The notes: generated by a model not told the origin, from the sequence alone. A stretch of 54,623 bases of DNA from Lachnospiraceae bacterium (GCA_017934175.1 JAGBKB010000019.1:1-54623), one strand, 5' to 3'. Positions 29,201-36,687 are shown, counted from the stretch's first letter. Program-made: numbers and translations.

Positions 29201-29895
29201 CATTTAGTGGCTGGTCATCAAATGATGGAAGAACATTTGCAAATGGACAAACATTAGAAATAAATGCGATAACAACCGACTTAATTTTAACAGCCTTGTG
29301 GACTGCTAATGAAGCCCCAGCCCCAACACCATATTATCCACCATCAGGTGGCGGCGGAGGTAGAGGTGGTGGAGGCGGCGGAGGAGGCGGTGGCGGTGGC
29401 CGTGGAGGTGGAGGAGCACTTCCATCAAGTTTTGCGGCTGCGCCAACAACCACTGAAAATGCCACACCAAAACCAGCAGTTGTACAAGCAATAGACTCTA
29501 CTCTTACTACTTGGGCATTTGACCCAATAACAAATAAGTTTAAATTAAATGTAAATATAAATGGACAAAATGTACCAGCATCAAATGGCTTCTACACAGT
29601 AAATGCAGTAGAGACTAAAACAGTTAATGATATACCTACACAAGTAGCAGTGCAAAATACATATTACTTTGATGCAGAAGGAAGTATGGTTACAGGATGG
29701 GTAAAGACAGTTGATAGCAAGTGGTACTTCTTTGAGAATGCAAAGACAGCCGATGAAGGAAAGATGATAGTTGGCTGGAAACAAATACAAAACGACTGGT
29801 ATTATTTTCAAACTGATGGTGTGATGCTTGTAAGTTCTACAACTCCAGATGGCTACTTTGTAGGAGCAGATGGTAAAATGATTACAACAACATAA
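20287..29895 (+). CDS. Giant surface protein: papain-type (C1A) protease, InlB-like repeats, poly-Gly, cell-wall-binding repeats
   Basis: The open frame holds 3,202 aa in the same frame as the signal peptide at 19996. Residues about 148-485 form a papain-like protease with a complete active site: Cys178 in DQYPYGTCWAFS, His387 in NHGVMVVGW and Asn452 in RNSWGE. A lectin-like domain often paired with such proteases follows (about 496-680). Then come about 21 InlB/Listeria-Bacteroides-type repeats (GWY...YAKW) mixed with Ig-like modules (about 681-3005). A Gly/Arg tract occupies 3021-3043, and choline-binding-type repeats (SKWYFFENA, NDWYYFQTDG, TPDGYFVGADGK) the last 80 residues. Only weak TTG/GTG starts exist after the stop, and a product from them would lack a signal peptide. 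Domain reading is firm; whether the protein is made is uncertain. Confidence 0.85.
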   Translation: MGVEPEETETTETTTVVVTTFETEKEEETTLIVDAETNVLAEDKNTISESATISELEIENSDIKTTSENDDRENVLSTVSEMNLAVEVVNVATESNLFGNEDGNEYENDESKSRITPIYKNGFISPNFTVEKVKKNENFSGLFGDSPLPAFYDARTETNDFGVSIIPPVRDQYPYGTCWAFSTIGMIETSVRKKNYVQSEGDPGADLSEAAMAYFTLEGLEDVTNDTNNIDKPGLEGHDYSSLNYDYYANMGIPRASISFADAGGNQTAATLLASTYMGIVSEADFPHTVENITDIHENGIGDRGRFAFNNNRYEILNADYINKNDITTIKEAILKNGSVGISYCESRNEHNCHEINGEYYYLAPGYFAHIEDDGSVGDEIRITSNHGVMVVGWNDNIDNSYFYYDGEVYEDEGTYVVASYSIARDGDDVYYPTYEKEIGRDGRRGAWLVRNSWGENAELMNGGYFWISYYDLTLDDVFYTVEATEKDTYKYNYHYDTSADVSSFPIDTIGGYATDKISNVFKVSDDINQVLEAVNVAIKSANFDYTLKIYTNDEEMQNPEDGNEVISQIVHHTAAGVHTIPLNKSVFVKKGTYFSIVIEFEQRAERYEVFYDYSSNPINLLHPESADRFYYNEVHYNESWRHKSNENEWFDLNREFDLGQRDGRIYGRNLKIRGLTNEAKIITFDAGGGVGEMSEQGIKVASASTINLNTFTKENATFRRWLGSDGNEYVDGDTITLTDDITLTADWLEISSVRAITPPTKLTYNYGENISLAGLRLSITYTDNTTEEFSYEELNQADFRVHNNPLNTQLASESCALDCSLIGVSYKNKRIEFDEIDGLAHDIANKFYPITINNTPDFTVPVTLVKNGPYGGTPVNIRNGEAWDMTNTYKYNLINKKSPIFLYNLNGNETFSMDILDFNSIIAGCYLGIGDNNKMIGYETITDVEIPEGTIKGTQNSFGQITSQEPMSFYFRNNYVLLYIGRQDNNISFYQNFSGLLDSIEVNNMPNKRNYLVGERFDPTGLSINAKNYDGSTYKNKVFEYNDRYRDEFTFSPSLDENLTTDVHEITITFRGKTCTFPISVLEDTADLVQVTFDYDDNGRIATVSIPRNSTVFAPNTPTKRGWNFLRWAVPPNYGTAFDFNTAITEDITLEACWMAKTYHVYFHDSLINHSALNHTYIVPFGDTLPLPPTATISFADIGLNIPTGYSFDTWYDKVTETDVTEVTPDDSVPSYNFFAKWRANTYQVSYNLQGVTATLPNNLFTKTYNTPATLNIPSNIPGGCEFLGWYKEPECTNSWDGQTDLTSIQDDDKIIYAKWRERPIASVVALASPSRLHYNVGDTVDLTGLRVRIKYDDNTTRDVEYTNDTAHLFKTYTSFSNEDNIIRDREFVTVKYVGDYVDGESGFVLFNNPWHNESYIQTRGYRITIDDINDSSNYLPESTVMWTGFTYIGAQNPPPWREDEAYKDYLKKHPIILFYKTVGEAVPDPIKNNRQIGTYWYGIDEETNAMIGYPGMTDIYIPDEFMEQGNDKYMDGYYRGRYFKMYFDVTTVSGSALKTVNFHPYFGKIDNIEIKVNPEKLDYISGVDRFDPTGLVINAVNSLKDEQGTVREVGLIKEFKYEDHADEITFDVSLDEALTSNQVTINFRGKSCTLDLNLMTQSTESKNVVFKNGYDGTIISTKTIPMGNRVTAPHNPVRNHYDFVNWVVEGTEDVFDFANTIINDDYTLVAKWNPHVYPVNIYGAHPTLGPSGTIIFKTINRTYGEDLTLPSGAEHKAEIDAYHDPDYLNYEITGYIDRDSGQKLTVISGTDDREVINLYPCWEPEVYEMVYDLAGGSFVDGFTPKATRSYLESLTLPTADRVEKTGYKFKHWRFNTDSENTVRTEIYSRTTNHQVVAVWEKIQYTIKYDVRGLATTPSDSTKIYDTANTLPNLNQIKTGYIFEGWYRDQGYTQSYDINDELSVVDGDIKTIYARFKARITYNANGHGTAPAMDEVILGEAVVLPTMANVDGFTFDTVNSWYDSEDLSNANFVGQAGTEYVVTEPKELYAKWTTNTYSVSFNVGTTGATAPTPVSKTYGVARIDDLPTPTSIPSGYEFLGWYKESTYEHQWTGKVANDDLTTENGVTIPVYAKWKRAVVFSVLYNGNNIGATVPTSIEITSATTITLPDTTATGYTFGGWYRSETDFTDANFVGMNGTTGIAVDSPTTFYAKWTPNQYRINYNTVLTDATIAHTYVDKTYGVDATLDNPSREGYDFDGWYRNYNSTNKSYTDPYDGTSDIISINGGNTTIYAKWTAHEYTINYDTVISDATIAHTSTTKTYGTNKTLDTPTKTNYTFVGWYKNYNATTHVYSDEYDGSTDIIATSGGSTTIYAKWQARVWYNANGHGTSPAAVDVDLWGTTTLPTLTNVTGWTFDTTNSWYDNSNCEGTSVGQAGGNYIVTEPKELFAKWTENTHKVILHIDGGTFNAGYTDFTLNATTNNYEANRLYHEAKVLPTNANITKTGYTFDGWYDNVGMTGAKVTSVVANTDAEKEYWLKWNENSYGITYFENAGTYASGYNKPTSRPYTENTQLPTNTQITRTGYDFEGWYENSEFTGTPITSIGPNVAEAKVVYAKWNPKTYPVNLETNGGTINEGDVTSYTYGVGATLPTNVTRNGYVFKGWWTEDGSTSWGQQVAVIGTTATEEKTYYARWAQSYAVTFNLTTGTPHPTTDISNAPDTQNVESGLVAVRPTVNPSAANVAFDNWYADDTFTTLYDFNQAITAPTTIFAKWIDASTYEVEFRLTNAIVSPAMVEAIPSQYIVSGNKVQQPSNPASDGYRFIGWFANSELTTAYDFNNAITGPTIIYAKWELITYTITYNLNNGAFVDETTVPREYNITNANTIALPPDSNITRNHYTFDGWYRSSDFTGATITILTGLHENLNLFAKWTFNPGTGTYHTINFLPGGGTGSMSSQYAFTGEETTLNVNTFIRDGHTFSGWSSNDGRTFANGQTLEINAITTDLILTALWTANEAPAPTPYYPPSGGGGGRGGGGGGGGGGGGRGGGGALPSSFAAAPTTTENATPKPAVVQAIDSTLTTWAFDPITNKFKLNVNINGQNVPASNGFYTVNAVETKTVNDIPTQVAVQNTYYFDAEGSMVTGWVKTVDSKWYFFENAKTADEGKMIVGWKQIQNDWYYFQTDGVMLVSSTTPDGYFVGADGKMITTT
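22329..29304 (+). repeat. Array of about 21 InlB-like repeats plus duplicated Ig-like modules
   Basis: Repeat units of about 65 to 90 residues end in [YF]AKW or a close variant and contain GWY near their middle. Two neighbouring units (26930-27165 and 27166-27405) are very similar (DATIAHT, KTYG, WYRNYN/WYKNYN, TTIYAKW). The unit at 26215-26430 is closely matched by that at 27405-27630 (YNANGHGT, VGQAG, VTEPKEL). Two larger Ig-like blocks also repeat: RFDPTGLSINA with FRGKTCTF, and RFDPTGLVINA with FRGKSCTL. Such arrays grow and shrink by recombination and form long stalks on cell surfaces. Confidence 0.85.
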
Positions 29896-29946
29896 TAATT
29901 TGTAATAACAACATAATCAATTATAACTTACAATAGATAACAAAAT

Positions 29947-29981
29947 AAAGAGGCGGAACAAACACATTTCCACCTCTTTTT
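29947..29981. terminator. Probably bidirectional intrinsic terminator
   Basis: AAAGAGGCGGAA (29947-29958) pairs with TTCCACCTCTTT (29968-29979) with one C-A mismatch; T residues follow on the plus strand. On the minus strand the same hairpin is followed by TATTTTG. It lies between the giant surface gene and the convergent acyltransferase gene and could serve both. Confidence 0.75.
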
Positions 29982-29991
29982 GTTTACTATA

Positions 29992-31314
29992 TTATTTTTT
30001 CAAAACATTTTTTCTGATTATATCAATACTTTGATTGATAAGAGATAAGAAAAGTGAAATAGATATACCAAGAGTTGTTAGTATTAAAATTGAAATTATA
30101 GAGTTGTGAGATAAAGTTTCTCTTATAAAAGATGGAAGGTATGGTATAATAAATCTATTGCTAAAATAAACTGATGGTACATGGTAAGCGAGTATGTATA
30201 AACTATTTTTTCCAAGGTATGAAAATAGTTTATTTGGAGCATTAACTAAAAAAAGTAAAACCCTAAACATTTTTTGAGATAATACATTATTTTTAGTACT
30301 ATTGACATTTTTATTTAGTAAACTCATAATTTTTTCATTTACATAAACTGATACAATATATATTATATATGAAAAAATTGCGAAAAGTATAAATCCAAGT
30401 ATAGCATCTACATACATATAAAAAGCATTTTTATAATCTCGTGCATTTAAATCTATACGACCATTCCACATAGAATATTCATACCAGGTTTTTGCAATTA
30501 ATATAACTGCAAATGTTGAAATGACTATAACTATTATTCTTAATAATAATGTGTTAGTATGCTCTTTAGTGCCAGAGTTTAAAATGGATGTGTTATTATT
30601 TTTTTTATCAAATAATATATTAGATACTAAACTATAAATTCTAGGAATAGTTTTTCCTAATACATTTCCAAGAAAAACAAAACCAAGACAAAAACCTGCA
30701 ATTTCAATGTTGTAAGGCAATCGTTTTAGTTTATAGATTCTTGCATAATAGAAAGATATAAACATAATTATTGTTATAAAAACAAATGTTAAAAATGTAA
30801 CAGATAGTGTTCTTAGATTAATAGAATTGCTACTATTATCTATAGATAAGTTTTTATTTTGAGTTTTTATTTTGGAAGTAATTATTTTATATGATATACA
30901 TTGTATAATTTCAAAACCTGTCATTGTGACAAAATAAAATGTTAAAAACCATAAAGGTAAATTAAGTGCATGGTCTGGAGGAATACCGATTCCTTTAAGG
31001 ACAACTGGAATTGCATTTATTTTTTGTTCTGTTGTTGTGGGAACAATTATAAATGTTATTAAATAAAAAACAAAATATGGTAAAAGAGTACCCATCACTC
31101 TTTTATGTATTATAGTAGAAATTTTAGTATTTTCATTGATATGTGAAAGGATACCACCAATTATTAAAAATGCATGCATATGGAAACTATATATAAGCGT
31201 GAGAGTTCTTGAATCATACTCAAAATATGGAAGGTGCCCTATAACTACAAGAGTTATAAGTAACCCCTTCATAATGTCTATATATATGTTTCTTTTTTTT
31301 GTCTTAACTTCCAT
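29992..31314 (-). CDS. Acyltransferase-3 family membrane protein (fucose 4-O-acetylase-like)
   Basis: This is a 440-aa polytopic membrane protein with the acyltransferase_3 opening NIYIDIMKGLLITLVVIGH, where the His near residue 27 is the conserved catalytic residue, followed by YSFHMHAFLIIGG. That pattern resembles the fucose 4-O-acetylase branch. About ten membrane helices can be counted. It would O-acylate a cell-envelope sugar or polysaccharide. The start codon at 31314 has no clear ribosome-binding site, but the conserved block begins a few residues later, so the start cannot be far off. It is unlike the plus-strand paralogue at 18847 in detail, so this is not a recent duplication. Confidence 0.8.
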   Translation of the reverse strand: MEVKTKKRNIYIDIMKGLLITLVVIGHLPYFEYDSRTLTLIYSFHMHAFLIIGGILSHINENTKISTIIHKRVMGTLLPYFVFYLITFIIVPTTTEQKINAIPVVLKGIGIPPDHALNLPLWFLTFYFVTMTGFEIIQCISYKIITSKIKTQNKNLSIDNSSNSINLRTLSVTFLTFVFITIIMFISFYYARIYKLKRLPYNIEIAGFCLGFVFLGNVLGKTIPRIYSLVSNILFDKKNNNTSILNSGTKEHTNTLLLRIIVIVISTFAVILIAKTWYEYSMWNGRIDLNARDYKNAFYMYVDAILGFILFAIFSYIIYIVSVYVNEKIMSLLNKNVNSTKNNVLSQKMFRVLLFLVNAPNKLFSYLGKNSLYILAYHVPSVYFSNRFIIPYLPSFIRETLSHNSIISILILTTLGISISLFLSLINQSIDIIRKNVLKK

Positions 31315-31476
31315 ATTATTATAATGAAAATGTTGATTAATTCATTATTTTATAGTGAATAATTTATGTAAATTGCTTTAATCATAGTTTCCTTATCTCA
31401 TAAATTATAACATAATGAATAAAAAAATAGTAGATTATTGCAAGTAATAATATTATATACAAACATAATAAAAATA

Positions 31477-31485
31477 TGGTATAAT
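31477..31485 (+). promoter_or_regulatory. Extended -10 promoter of the exonuclease gene
   Basis: TGGTATAAT is a perfect extended -10 element (TGn plus TATAAT). No good -35 is seen, as allowed for extended -10 promoters. Transcription would start near 31492, about 65 bases before the TTG start of the exonuclease. Confidence 0.5.
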
Positions 31486-31557
31486 ATGTAGATATATGGA
31501 ATTATATAAGTTAATATAATTATAAATATTGATATAGTTTATTAAAGGTGGAAAAAA

Positions 31558-32361
31558 TTGATATTTGATAAGTTAAAAAAGCAAAAAGCAGTGTATAGTT
31601 GTTTTTATGATAGCGAGTTCAATGCTTATGATGATAATAAAAATCTAAATATTCCTCAAGAAGTAGTATCTATAGGGATATGCATTACAAATTATAAAGG
31701 TGTAATTATAGAAAAGTTTTATTCCCTTATTAGTTTAAAAGCAGCAAAAAGAATTTCTAATCGCTGTACAGAGATAACAGGGATAAAGACAAGAGATTTG
31801 AAAGATGCAGAAAACTTTGAGCAAGTAACTAATAAAGTTGTTAAACTTTTGAAAAAATATAGTATCAAAAGTATTTATTGCTATGGGCTTGAGGATAAAA
31901 GAGTACTTGAAAAAACTATAGAACTTTATGACAATAAAAGAAGTGGTCGCTATATAGCAAAAATGCTTTATGATGTAAGAAATGATTTTAAAAAGAAAAC
32001 AAAAGGGATAGCCTGGGACCAAGGATTGCCATTTCTAAAAGGAATCTGTGAAATTGATGGACCGGTTATACATGATGCATTACAAGATGCAATAGACCTT
32101 TCTCGTATATACTACAAATTAATTTATTCAGGGTATAATGAAAAAATATATGAGAAACTAAATAGAGAGAGAGAAGAATTAATTAGTTATAAAAGAAATA
32201 GGAGAATCAAAGAAGAGAATGCTACAGTTGTAAGTGCGGACCTTGTTAGAAGTAAAAATAAACTTGTTGATTTCCTTGAAAAAAATGAAATATTGCATAT
32301 GGATGCAGGTGCAAAACGTGCGATTATTGATGATTTGAATCTATTATTTATAGGAGAATAA
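31558..32361 (+). CDS. DEDDh-type 3'-5' exonuclease
   Basis: This 267-aa protein has all five catalytic residues of the DEDDh exonuclease fold (RNase T/DnaQ-like): D18 and E20 in FYDSEFNA (Exo I), D113 in YGLEDKRVL (Exo II), and H172 with D177 in IHDALQDAIDL (Exo III). It would trim DNA or RNA from the 3' end. The last 60 residues are a charged helical tail outside the nuclease fold. Translation begins at TTG 31558, eight bases after AAAGGTGG. No partner gene is evident, so the substrate (RNA processing or DNA repair) cannot be told from context. Confidence 0.82.
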   Translation: MIFDKLKKQKAVYSCFYDSEFNAYDDNKNLNIPQEVVSIGICITNYKGVIIEKFYSLISLKAAKRISNRCTEITGIKTRDLKDAENFEQVTNKVVKLLKKYSIKSIYCYGLEDKRVLEKTIELYDNKRSGRYIAKMLYDVRNDFKKKTKGIAWDQGLPFLKGICEIDGPVIHDALQDAIDLSRIYYKLIYSGYNEKIYEKLNREREELISYKRNRRIKEENATVVSADLVRSKNKLVDFLEKNEILHMDAGAKRAIIDDLNLLFIGE

Positions 32362-32421
32362 AATATAATTATAAAAAATACTTTTCATATAATAATCAAA
32401 AAGTAGATATTTATGTTGTTG

Positions 32422-32450
32422 TTGAAATGAGTATATAAATGTGTTAAAAT
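32422..32450 (+). promoter_or_regulatory. Sigma-A-type promoter of nifJ
   Basis: TTGAAA (32422-32427) and TAAAAT (32445-32450) are separated by 17 bases and lie about 48 bases before the nifJ ATG. Confidence 0.65.
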
Positions 32451-32497
32451 AAGATTGTTTATGATTATTTTTAAATTAATTATATAAGGGGTATGGT

Positions 32498-35400
32498 ATG
32501 GCAACTAAAAAAATTAAAAGAAAAATGAAGACTATGGATGGAAATGAGGCTGCGGCTCATGCATCTTACGCTTATACTGAAGTAGCAGCAATTTACCCTA
32601 TCACACCTTCATCAGTTATGGCTGAACACACTGATGAGTGGGCTACTGAGGGTAGAAAAAATATTTTTGGTGAGACAGTGCAAGTTAAGGAAATGCAATC
32701 TGAGGCTGGTGCCGCTGGTGCAGTTCATGGTTCGCTTTCTGCTGGTGCTCTCACTACTACTTATACTGCTTCACAAGGTTTGTTACTTATGATACCAAAT
32801 CTTTATAAGATAGCAGGTGAAGGACTTCCAGGTGTATTTAATGTGTCTGCAAGAGCAGTGGCAACTCATGCGCTTTCTATATTTGGAGACCATAGTGATG
32901 TATATGCTTGTCGACAAACAGGTGCATGTATGCTTGCATCTGGTTCTGTACAAGAAGTAATGGATTTAACTCCTGTGGCTCACCTTTCTGCTATAAAAGG
33001 TAAACTTCCATTTATAAACTTTTTTGATGGATTTAGAACTTCACATGAGATACAAAAAGTTGAACTTTGGGACTATAAAGACTTGGCTTCACTTCTTGAT
33101 AAGAAAGCATTAAAAGAATATAAAGATAATGCAATGAACCCAAATCATCCAGAAGAGAGAGGCTCTGCTCAAAACCCAGATATTTTCTTCCAAGCAAGAG
33201 AAGCAAGTAATGTAAGTTATAACAATATGCCAAAAATAGTTGAAGGTTATATGAATGCTATAAATGCTATGATAGGAACTAATTATAAATTATTTAGTTA
33301 TTATGGTGATAAGACTGCAAATCATGTAATCATAGCCATGGGTTCAGTATGTCAAACTATTGAAGAGTATATTGACTTTATGAACAAAAAGAAGAAAGCA
33401 AAAATTGGTTTGATAGAAGTTCATCTCTATAGACCATTTTCAAAAGAACATTTATTAAAAGCACTTCCATCAACTGTAAAAACAATATCTGTTCTTGATA
33501 GAACTAAAGAGCCTGGTGCATTTGGCGAACCACTTTATCAAGATGTAGTTACTGCACTTAAGGGAACAAAATTTGATAAATGCAAAATTTTAGGTGGACG
33601 TTATGGTCTTGGTTCAAAGAACACAACACCAGAGCAGATTGCGGCAGTATATGCAAATAAAACACAAAATGGTTTCACTATAGGAATTAAAGATGATGTC
33701 ACTAAACTTTCTCTTAAAGAGGGTGCAGCATTTAATTCTACTCCAGAGGGAACTACTTGTTGTAAGTTCTGGGGACTCGGTTCAGATGGAACTGTTGGAG
33801 CAAATAAAAACTCAATCAAGATAATTGGTGACAATACAGATATGTTTGTTCAAGCATATTTTGATTATGATTCTAAAAAATCTGGTGGTGTAACAACATC
33901 GCATTTGAGATTTGGAAAGAAGCCAATTAAATCAACATATCTCATTTCAAAGGCAAACTTTGTGGCTTGCCATAAATCATCTTATCTCAATCAGTATAAT
34001 ATGGTAGAAGATTTAGTAGATGGTGGAACATTCCTTCTCAATTGTGACTGGGATATGAAAGCACTTGAAAAAAATCTTCCTGACCATGTAAAAAAATATA
34101 TTGCCACTCATAAAATTAATTTCTATACTATAGATGGTGTTAAGATTGGTATAAAGACTGGCATGGGACCAACTCGTATCAACACTATACTTCAATCTGC
34201 ATTCTTTAAACTTGCAAATATCATACCTGAAAAGAAAGCAATAGAATATATGAAAGCGGCTGCAAAAGCAACTTATGGAAGAAAAGGTGAGGATGTAGTT
34301 AAGAAAAATTATGATGCCATTGATGCTGGTGCTACTGGTATGGTAAAAGTAGAAGTTCCTGCATCTTGGAAAAATATAAAAGTTACTGAAAAGAAAGCAA
34401 CTGCATCTAAAGGTGCAAAAGATGTAGTTAAGTTTGTTGATAGTATTCAAAAGAATGTAAACAATAAAAATGGTGATAAACTTCCAGTATCTGCATTTAA
34501 AGATTATGTATATGGAAATACACCATCAGGCACTTCTGCATATGAGAAAAGAGGAGTAGCAGTTAAAGTTCCAGTATGGAATAAAGAAAATTGTATACAG
34601 TGTAATTTCTGCTCACTCGTATGTCCTCATGCTGCAATTAGACCAGTTGCTATGAACGCTGAAGAAGTTAAAAAGATGCCAAGTGGTATGAACTCTAAAG
34701 ATTTAAATGGATTAGATGGATATAAGTTTTCAATCGTTACAAGTGTATTAGATTGTACTGGCTGTGGTGTGTGTGCAGACACATGTCCTGGTATGAGAGG
34801 TGAAAAAGCACTTGTTATGGAAGATTTAGAAAAAGTTTATAGCGACCAAAAGTATTTTGATTATGCTGTCACTCTTCCAGATAAAGAAGATATTATAGAA
34901 AAATATGGTGAACAAACTGTAAAAGGTTCACAATTTAAGAAACCATACCTTGAGTTTTCAGGAGCCTGTGCTGGTTGTGGAGAAACTCCTTATGCAAAAC
35001 TTGTTACTCAACTTTTCGGAGATAGAATGTATATAGCAAATGCTACAGGATGTTCATCAATATGGGGCAATTCATCTCCATCAACACCTTATACTAAAGA
35101 TAGTAGAGGTAGAGGACCGGCTTGGAATAATTCACTCTTTGAAGACAATGCAGAGTTTGGATATGGTATGTTCCTCGCTCAAAAGGCAATAAGAGGAGCA
35201 CTTATTAAGAAGGCTGAAGAATTGATGACTGCATCTACAGGTGAATTAAAAAATGCACTTGCAGAATATATAGATACTAAAAATAGTTCAAAGTTAAATG
35301 GAAAGGCAACAGATAAATTAATCCCATTATTACAAAAGTCAACTAATTCACTTGCAAAAGAATTATTAGCAAAGAAAGATTATCTTGCGAAGAAGAGCCA

Positions 35401-36058
35401 GTGGATATTTGGTGGTGATGGTTGGGGTTATGACATTGGATTTGGTGGTGTAGACCATGTACTTGCATCAAATGAAGATATAAATATTATGATATTTGAT
35501 ACAGAAGTATATTCAAATACTGGCGGACAATCATCAAAAGCAACTCCAACTGGTGCAGTTGCACAATTTGCGGCTGGCGGTAAAGAAGTTAAGAAAAAAG
35601 ATATAGCATCAATAGCCATGTCATATGGTTATGTGTATGTAGCACAAATATGTATGGGTGCAGATAGAAATCAAGCAGTTAAAGCAATAATGGAAGCAGA
35701 AAACTATAATGGACCATCTCTTATAATTGCTTATGCACCTTGTATTAATCACGGAATTAAAAAAGGTATGGGTAAGGCTCAAGTGGAGCAAAAGATTGCA
35801 GTTGAGTGTGGATATTGGCATAACTTCCGTTTCCGCCCAAATGCTACAGGTGAAGAACAAAAGTTTGTACTTGATAGTAAGGAACCTAACTTTGATAAGT
35901 ACCAAGAGTTCCTTGATGGAGAGGTTCGTTATTCTTCACTCGCACTTAAAGATAAAGAAAAAGCGTCTAAATTATATGAGAAGAATCAGAATGAAGCAAA
36001 AGCAAGATATACATATCTCAAAGCACTCGGAAACTTATATGCAACACCAATTCAATAA
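32498..36058 (+). CDS. nifJ: Pyruvate:ferredoxin (flavodoxin) oxidoreductase
   Basis: This is a single-chain PFOR of 1186 aa that converts pyruvate and CoA to acetyl-CoA, CO2 and reduced ferredoxin. It is a central enzyme of anaerobic fermentation. The N-terminal domain opens with MDGNEAAAHASYAYTEVAA and YPITPSS. Two ferredoxin-type 4Fe-4S motifs lie at CIQCNFCSLVCP (from C699) and CTGCGVCADTCPG (from C753). A third cluster region is GACAGCGETPY. The thiamine-diphosphate site is GGDGWGYDIGFGG (about 971-983) with VYSNTGGQSSK. All domains are intact and the length is normal. AAGGGG six bases before the ATG gives a firm start. Codon use is cleaner than in the neighbouring accessory genes, as expected for a highly expressed gene. 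Confidence 0.97.
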   Translation: MATKKIKRKMKTMDGNEAAAHASYAYTEVAAIYPITPSSVMAEHTDEWATEGRKNIFGETVQVKEMQSEAGAAGAVHGSLSAGALTTTYTASQGLLLMIPNLYKIAGEGLPGVFNVSARAVATHALSIFGDHSDVYACRQTGACMLASGSVQEVMDLTPVAHLSAIKGKLPFINFFDGFRTSHEIQKVELWDYKDLASLLDKKALKEYKDNAMNPNHPEERGSAQNPDIFFQAREASNVSYNNMPKIVEGYMNAINAMIGTNYKLFSYYGDKTANHVIIAMGSVCQTIEEYIDFMNKKKKAKIGLIEVHLYRPFSKEHLLKALPSTVKTISVLDRTKEPGAFGEPLYQDVVTALKGTKFDKCKILGGRYGLGSKNTTPEQIAAVYANKTQNGFTIGIKDDVTKLSLKEGAAFNSTPEGTTCCKFWGLGSDGTVGANKNSIKIIGDNTDMFVQAYFDYDSKKSGGVTTSHLRFGKKPIKSTYLISKANFVACHKSSYLNQYNMVEDLVDGGTFLLNCDWDMKALEKNLPDHVKKYIATHKINFYTIDGVKIGIKTGMGPTRINTILQSAFFKLANIIPEKKAIEYMKAAAKATYGRKGEDVVKKNYDAIDAGATGMVKVEVPASWKNIKVTEKKATASKGAKDVVKFVDSIQKNVNNKNGDKLPVSAFKDYVYGNTPSGTSAYEKRGVAVKVPVWNKENCIQCNFCSLVCPHAAIRPVAMNAEEVKKMPSGMNSKDLNGLDGYKFSIVTSVLDCTGCGVCADTCPGMRGEKALVMEDLEKVYSDQKYFDYAVTLPDKEDIIEKYGEQTVKGSQFKKPYLEFSGACAGCGETPYAKLVTQLFGDRMYIANATGCSSIWGNSSPSTPYTKDSRGRGPAWNNSLFEDNAEFGYGMFLAQKAIRGALIKKAEELMTASTGELKNALAEYIDTKNSSKLNGKATDKLIPLLQKSTNSLAKELLAKKDYLAKKSQWIFGGDGWGYDIGFGGVDHVLASNEDINIMIFDTEVYSNTGGQSSKATPTGAVAQFAAGGKEVKKKDIASIAMSYGYVYVAQICMGADRNQAVKAIMEAENYNGPSLIIAYAPCINHGIKKGMGKAQVEQKIAVECGYWHNFRFRPNATGEEQKFVLDSKEPNFDKYQEFLDGEVRYSSLALKDKEKASKLYEKNQNEAKARYTYLKALGNLYATPIQ

Positions 36059-36064
36059 TTTATT

Positions 36065-36091
36065 AAAGGCGGATAACATCCGCCTTTTTTT
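36065..36091 (+). terminator. Intrinsic terminator of nifJ
   Basis: AAAGGCGGAT (36065-36074) pairs perfectly with ATCCGCCTTT (36078-36087) around a three-base loop and is followed by a T run. It begins seven bases after the nifJ stop. Confidence 0.92.
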
Positions 36092-36162
36092 ATGCCATAA
36101 AATACAGTCCAATTTAATTAACTTTCATATCTTTTTTGTTCGGTTATATTTTCATTTAAATA

Positions 36163-36687
36163 TTAATCAACACATTTTAATTTACAATTAAGTTTTAATT
36201 TGTCAACTTTATTGTTTATTAAATCGCTGACTTTTGACTTCAACATGTCATAATCTTTAATAGTATATTTAAACCATGTATCAGATGGTATGTATTGATT
36301 AGTTATTTCATATTTATATTGTGCTATAAGCAATCCCACACAAGCGAAAATTTCATTTACATCTAGTTTATCACTGCTTTTATAAGATAATATTTTAAAT
36401 TCAGTTGCTATTCTTACTAATTCTTCTGAACCATAGATTAATACTACATTAAATATGTCATTTAGTTTTTTCACTTTTTCTTCTTCAGAAATATTAGTAA
36501 ATTTATTTTGAATTATATCAAGTAGCGGTAAAAAGTATTCTTGTAATTTTTCGCTTGAACTAATATTTTTAGATTTATAAATTTCAGAAATAAAAGCATT
36601 TTTATTTGCAAAATAAGTTATAATCAATCCTATAATTGTGACCAATGATGGTACGAGTATATTTAAAACTTCAATATTAATTAACAT
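36163..36687 (-). CDS. Membrane-anchored protein of unknown function
   Basis: This is a 174-aa protein with one N-terminal membrane helix (VLNILVPSLVTIIGLIITYFA) and a mainly helical cytoplasmic domain rich in Lys and Glu. I do not recognise a family. The frame is open further upstream, but AAGGAGGT six bases before the ATG at 36685-36687 fixes the start. It lies at the edge of a probable defence island, on the same strand as the abiH and AAA genes but separated from them by 450 bp. One-helix proteins with helical domains are common accessory defence effectors; that role is only a guess here. Confidence 0.6.
   Translation of the reverse strand: MLINIEVLNILVPSLVTIIGLIITYFANKNAFISEIYKSKNISSSEKLQEYFLPLLDIIQNKFTNISEEEKVKKLNDIFNVVLIYGSEELVRIATEFKILSYKSSDKLDVNEIFACVGLLIAQYKYEITNQYIPSDTWFKYTIKDYDMLKSKVSDLINNKVDKLKLNCKLKCVD

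Noticed and set aside
22329-29304. CRISPR-like or tandem DNA array
   Set aside because: The repetition is at the protein level, with units of about 200 to 270 bases in one open frame; there are no short identical repeats with unique spacers.
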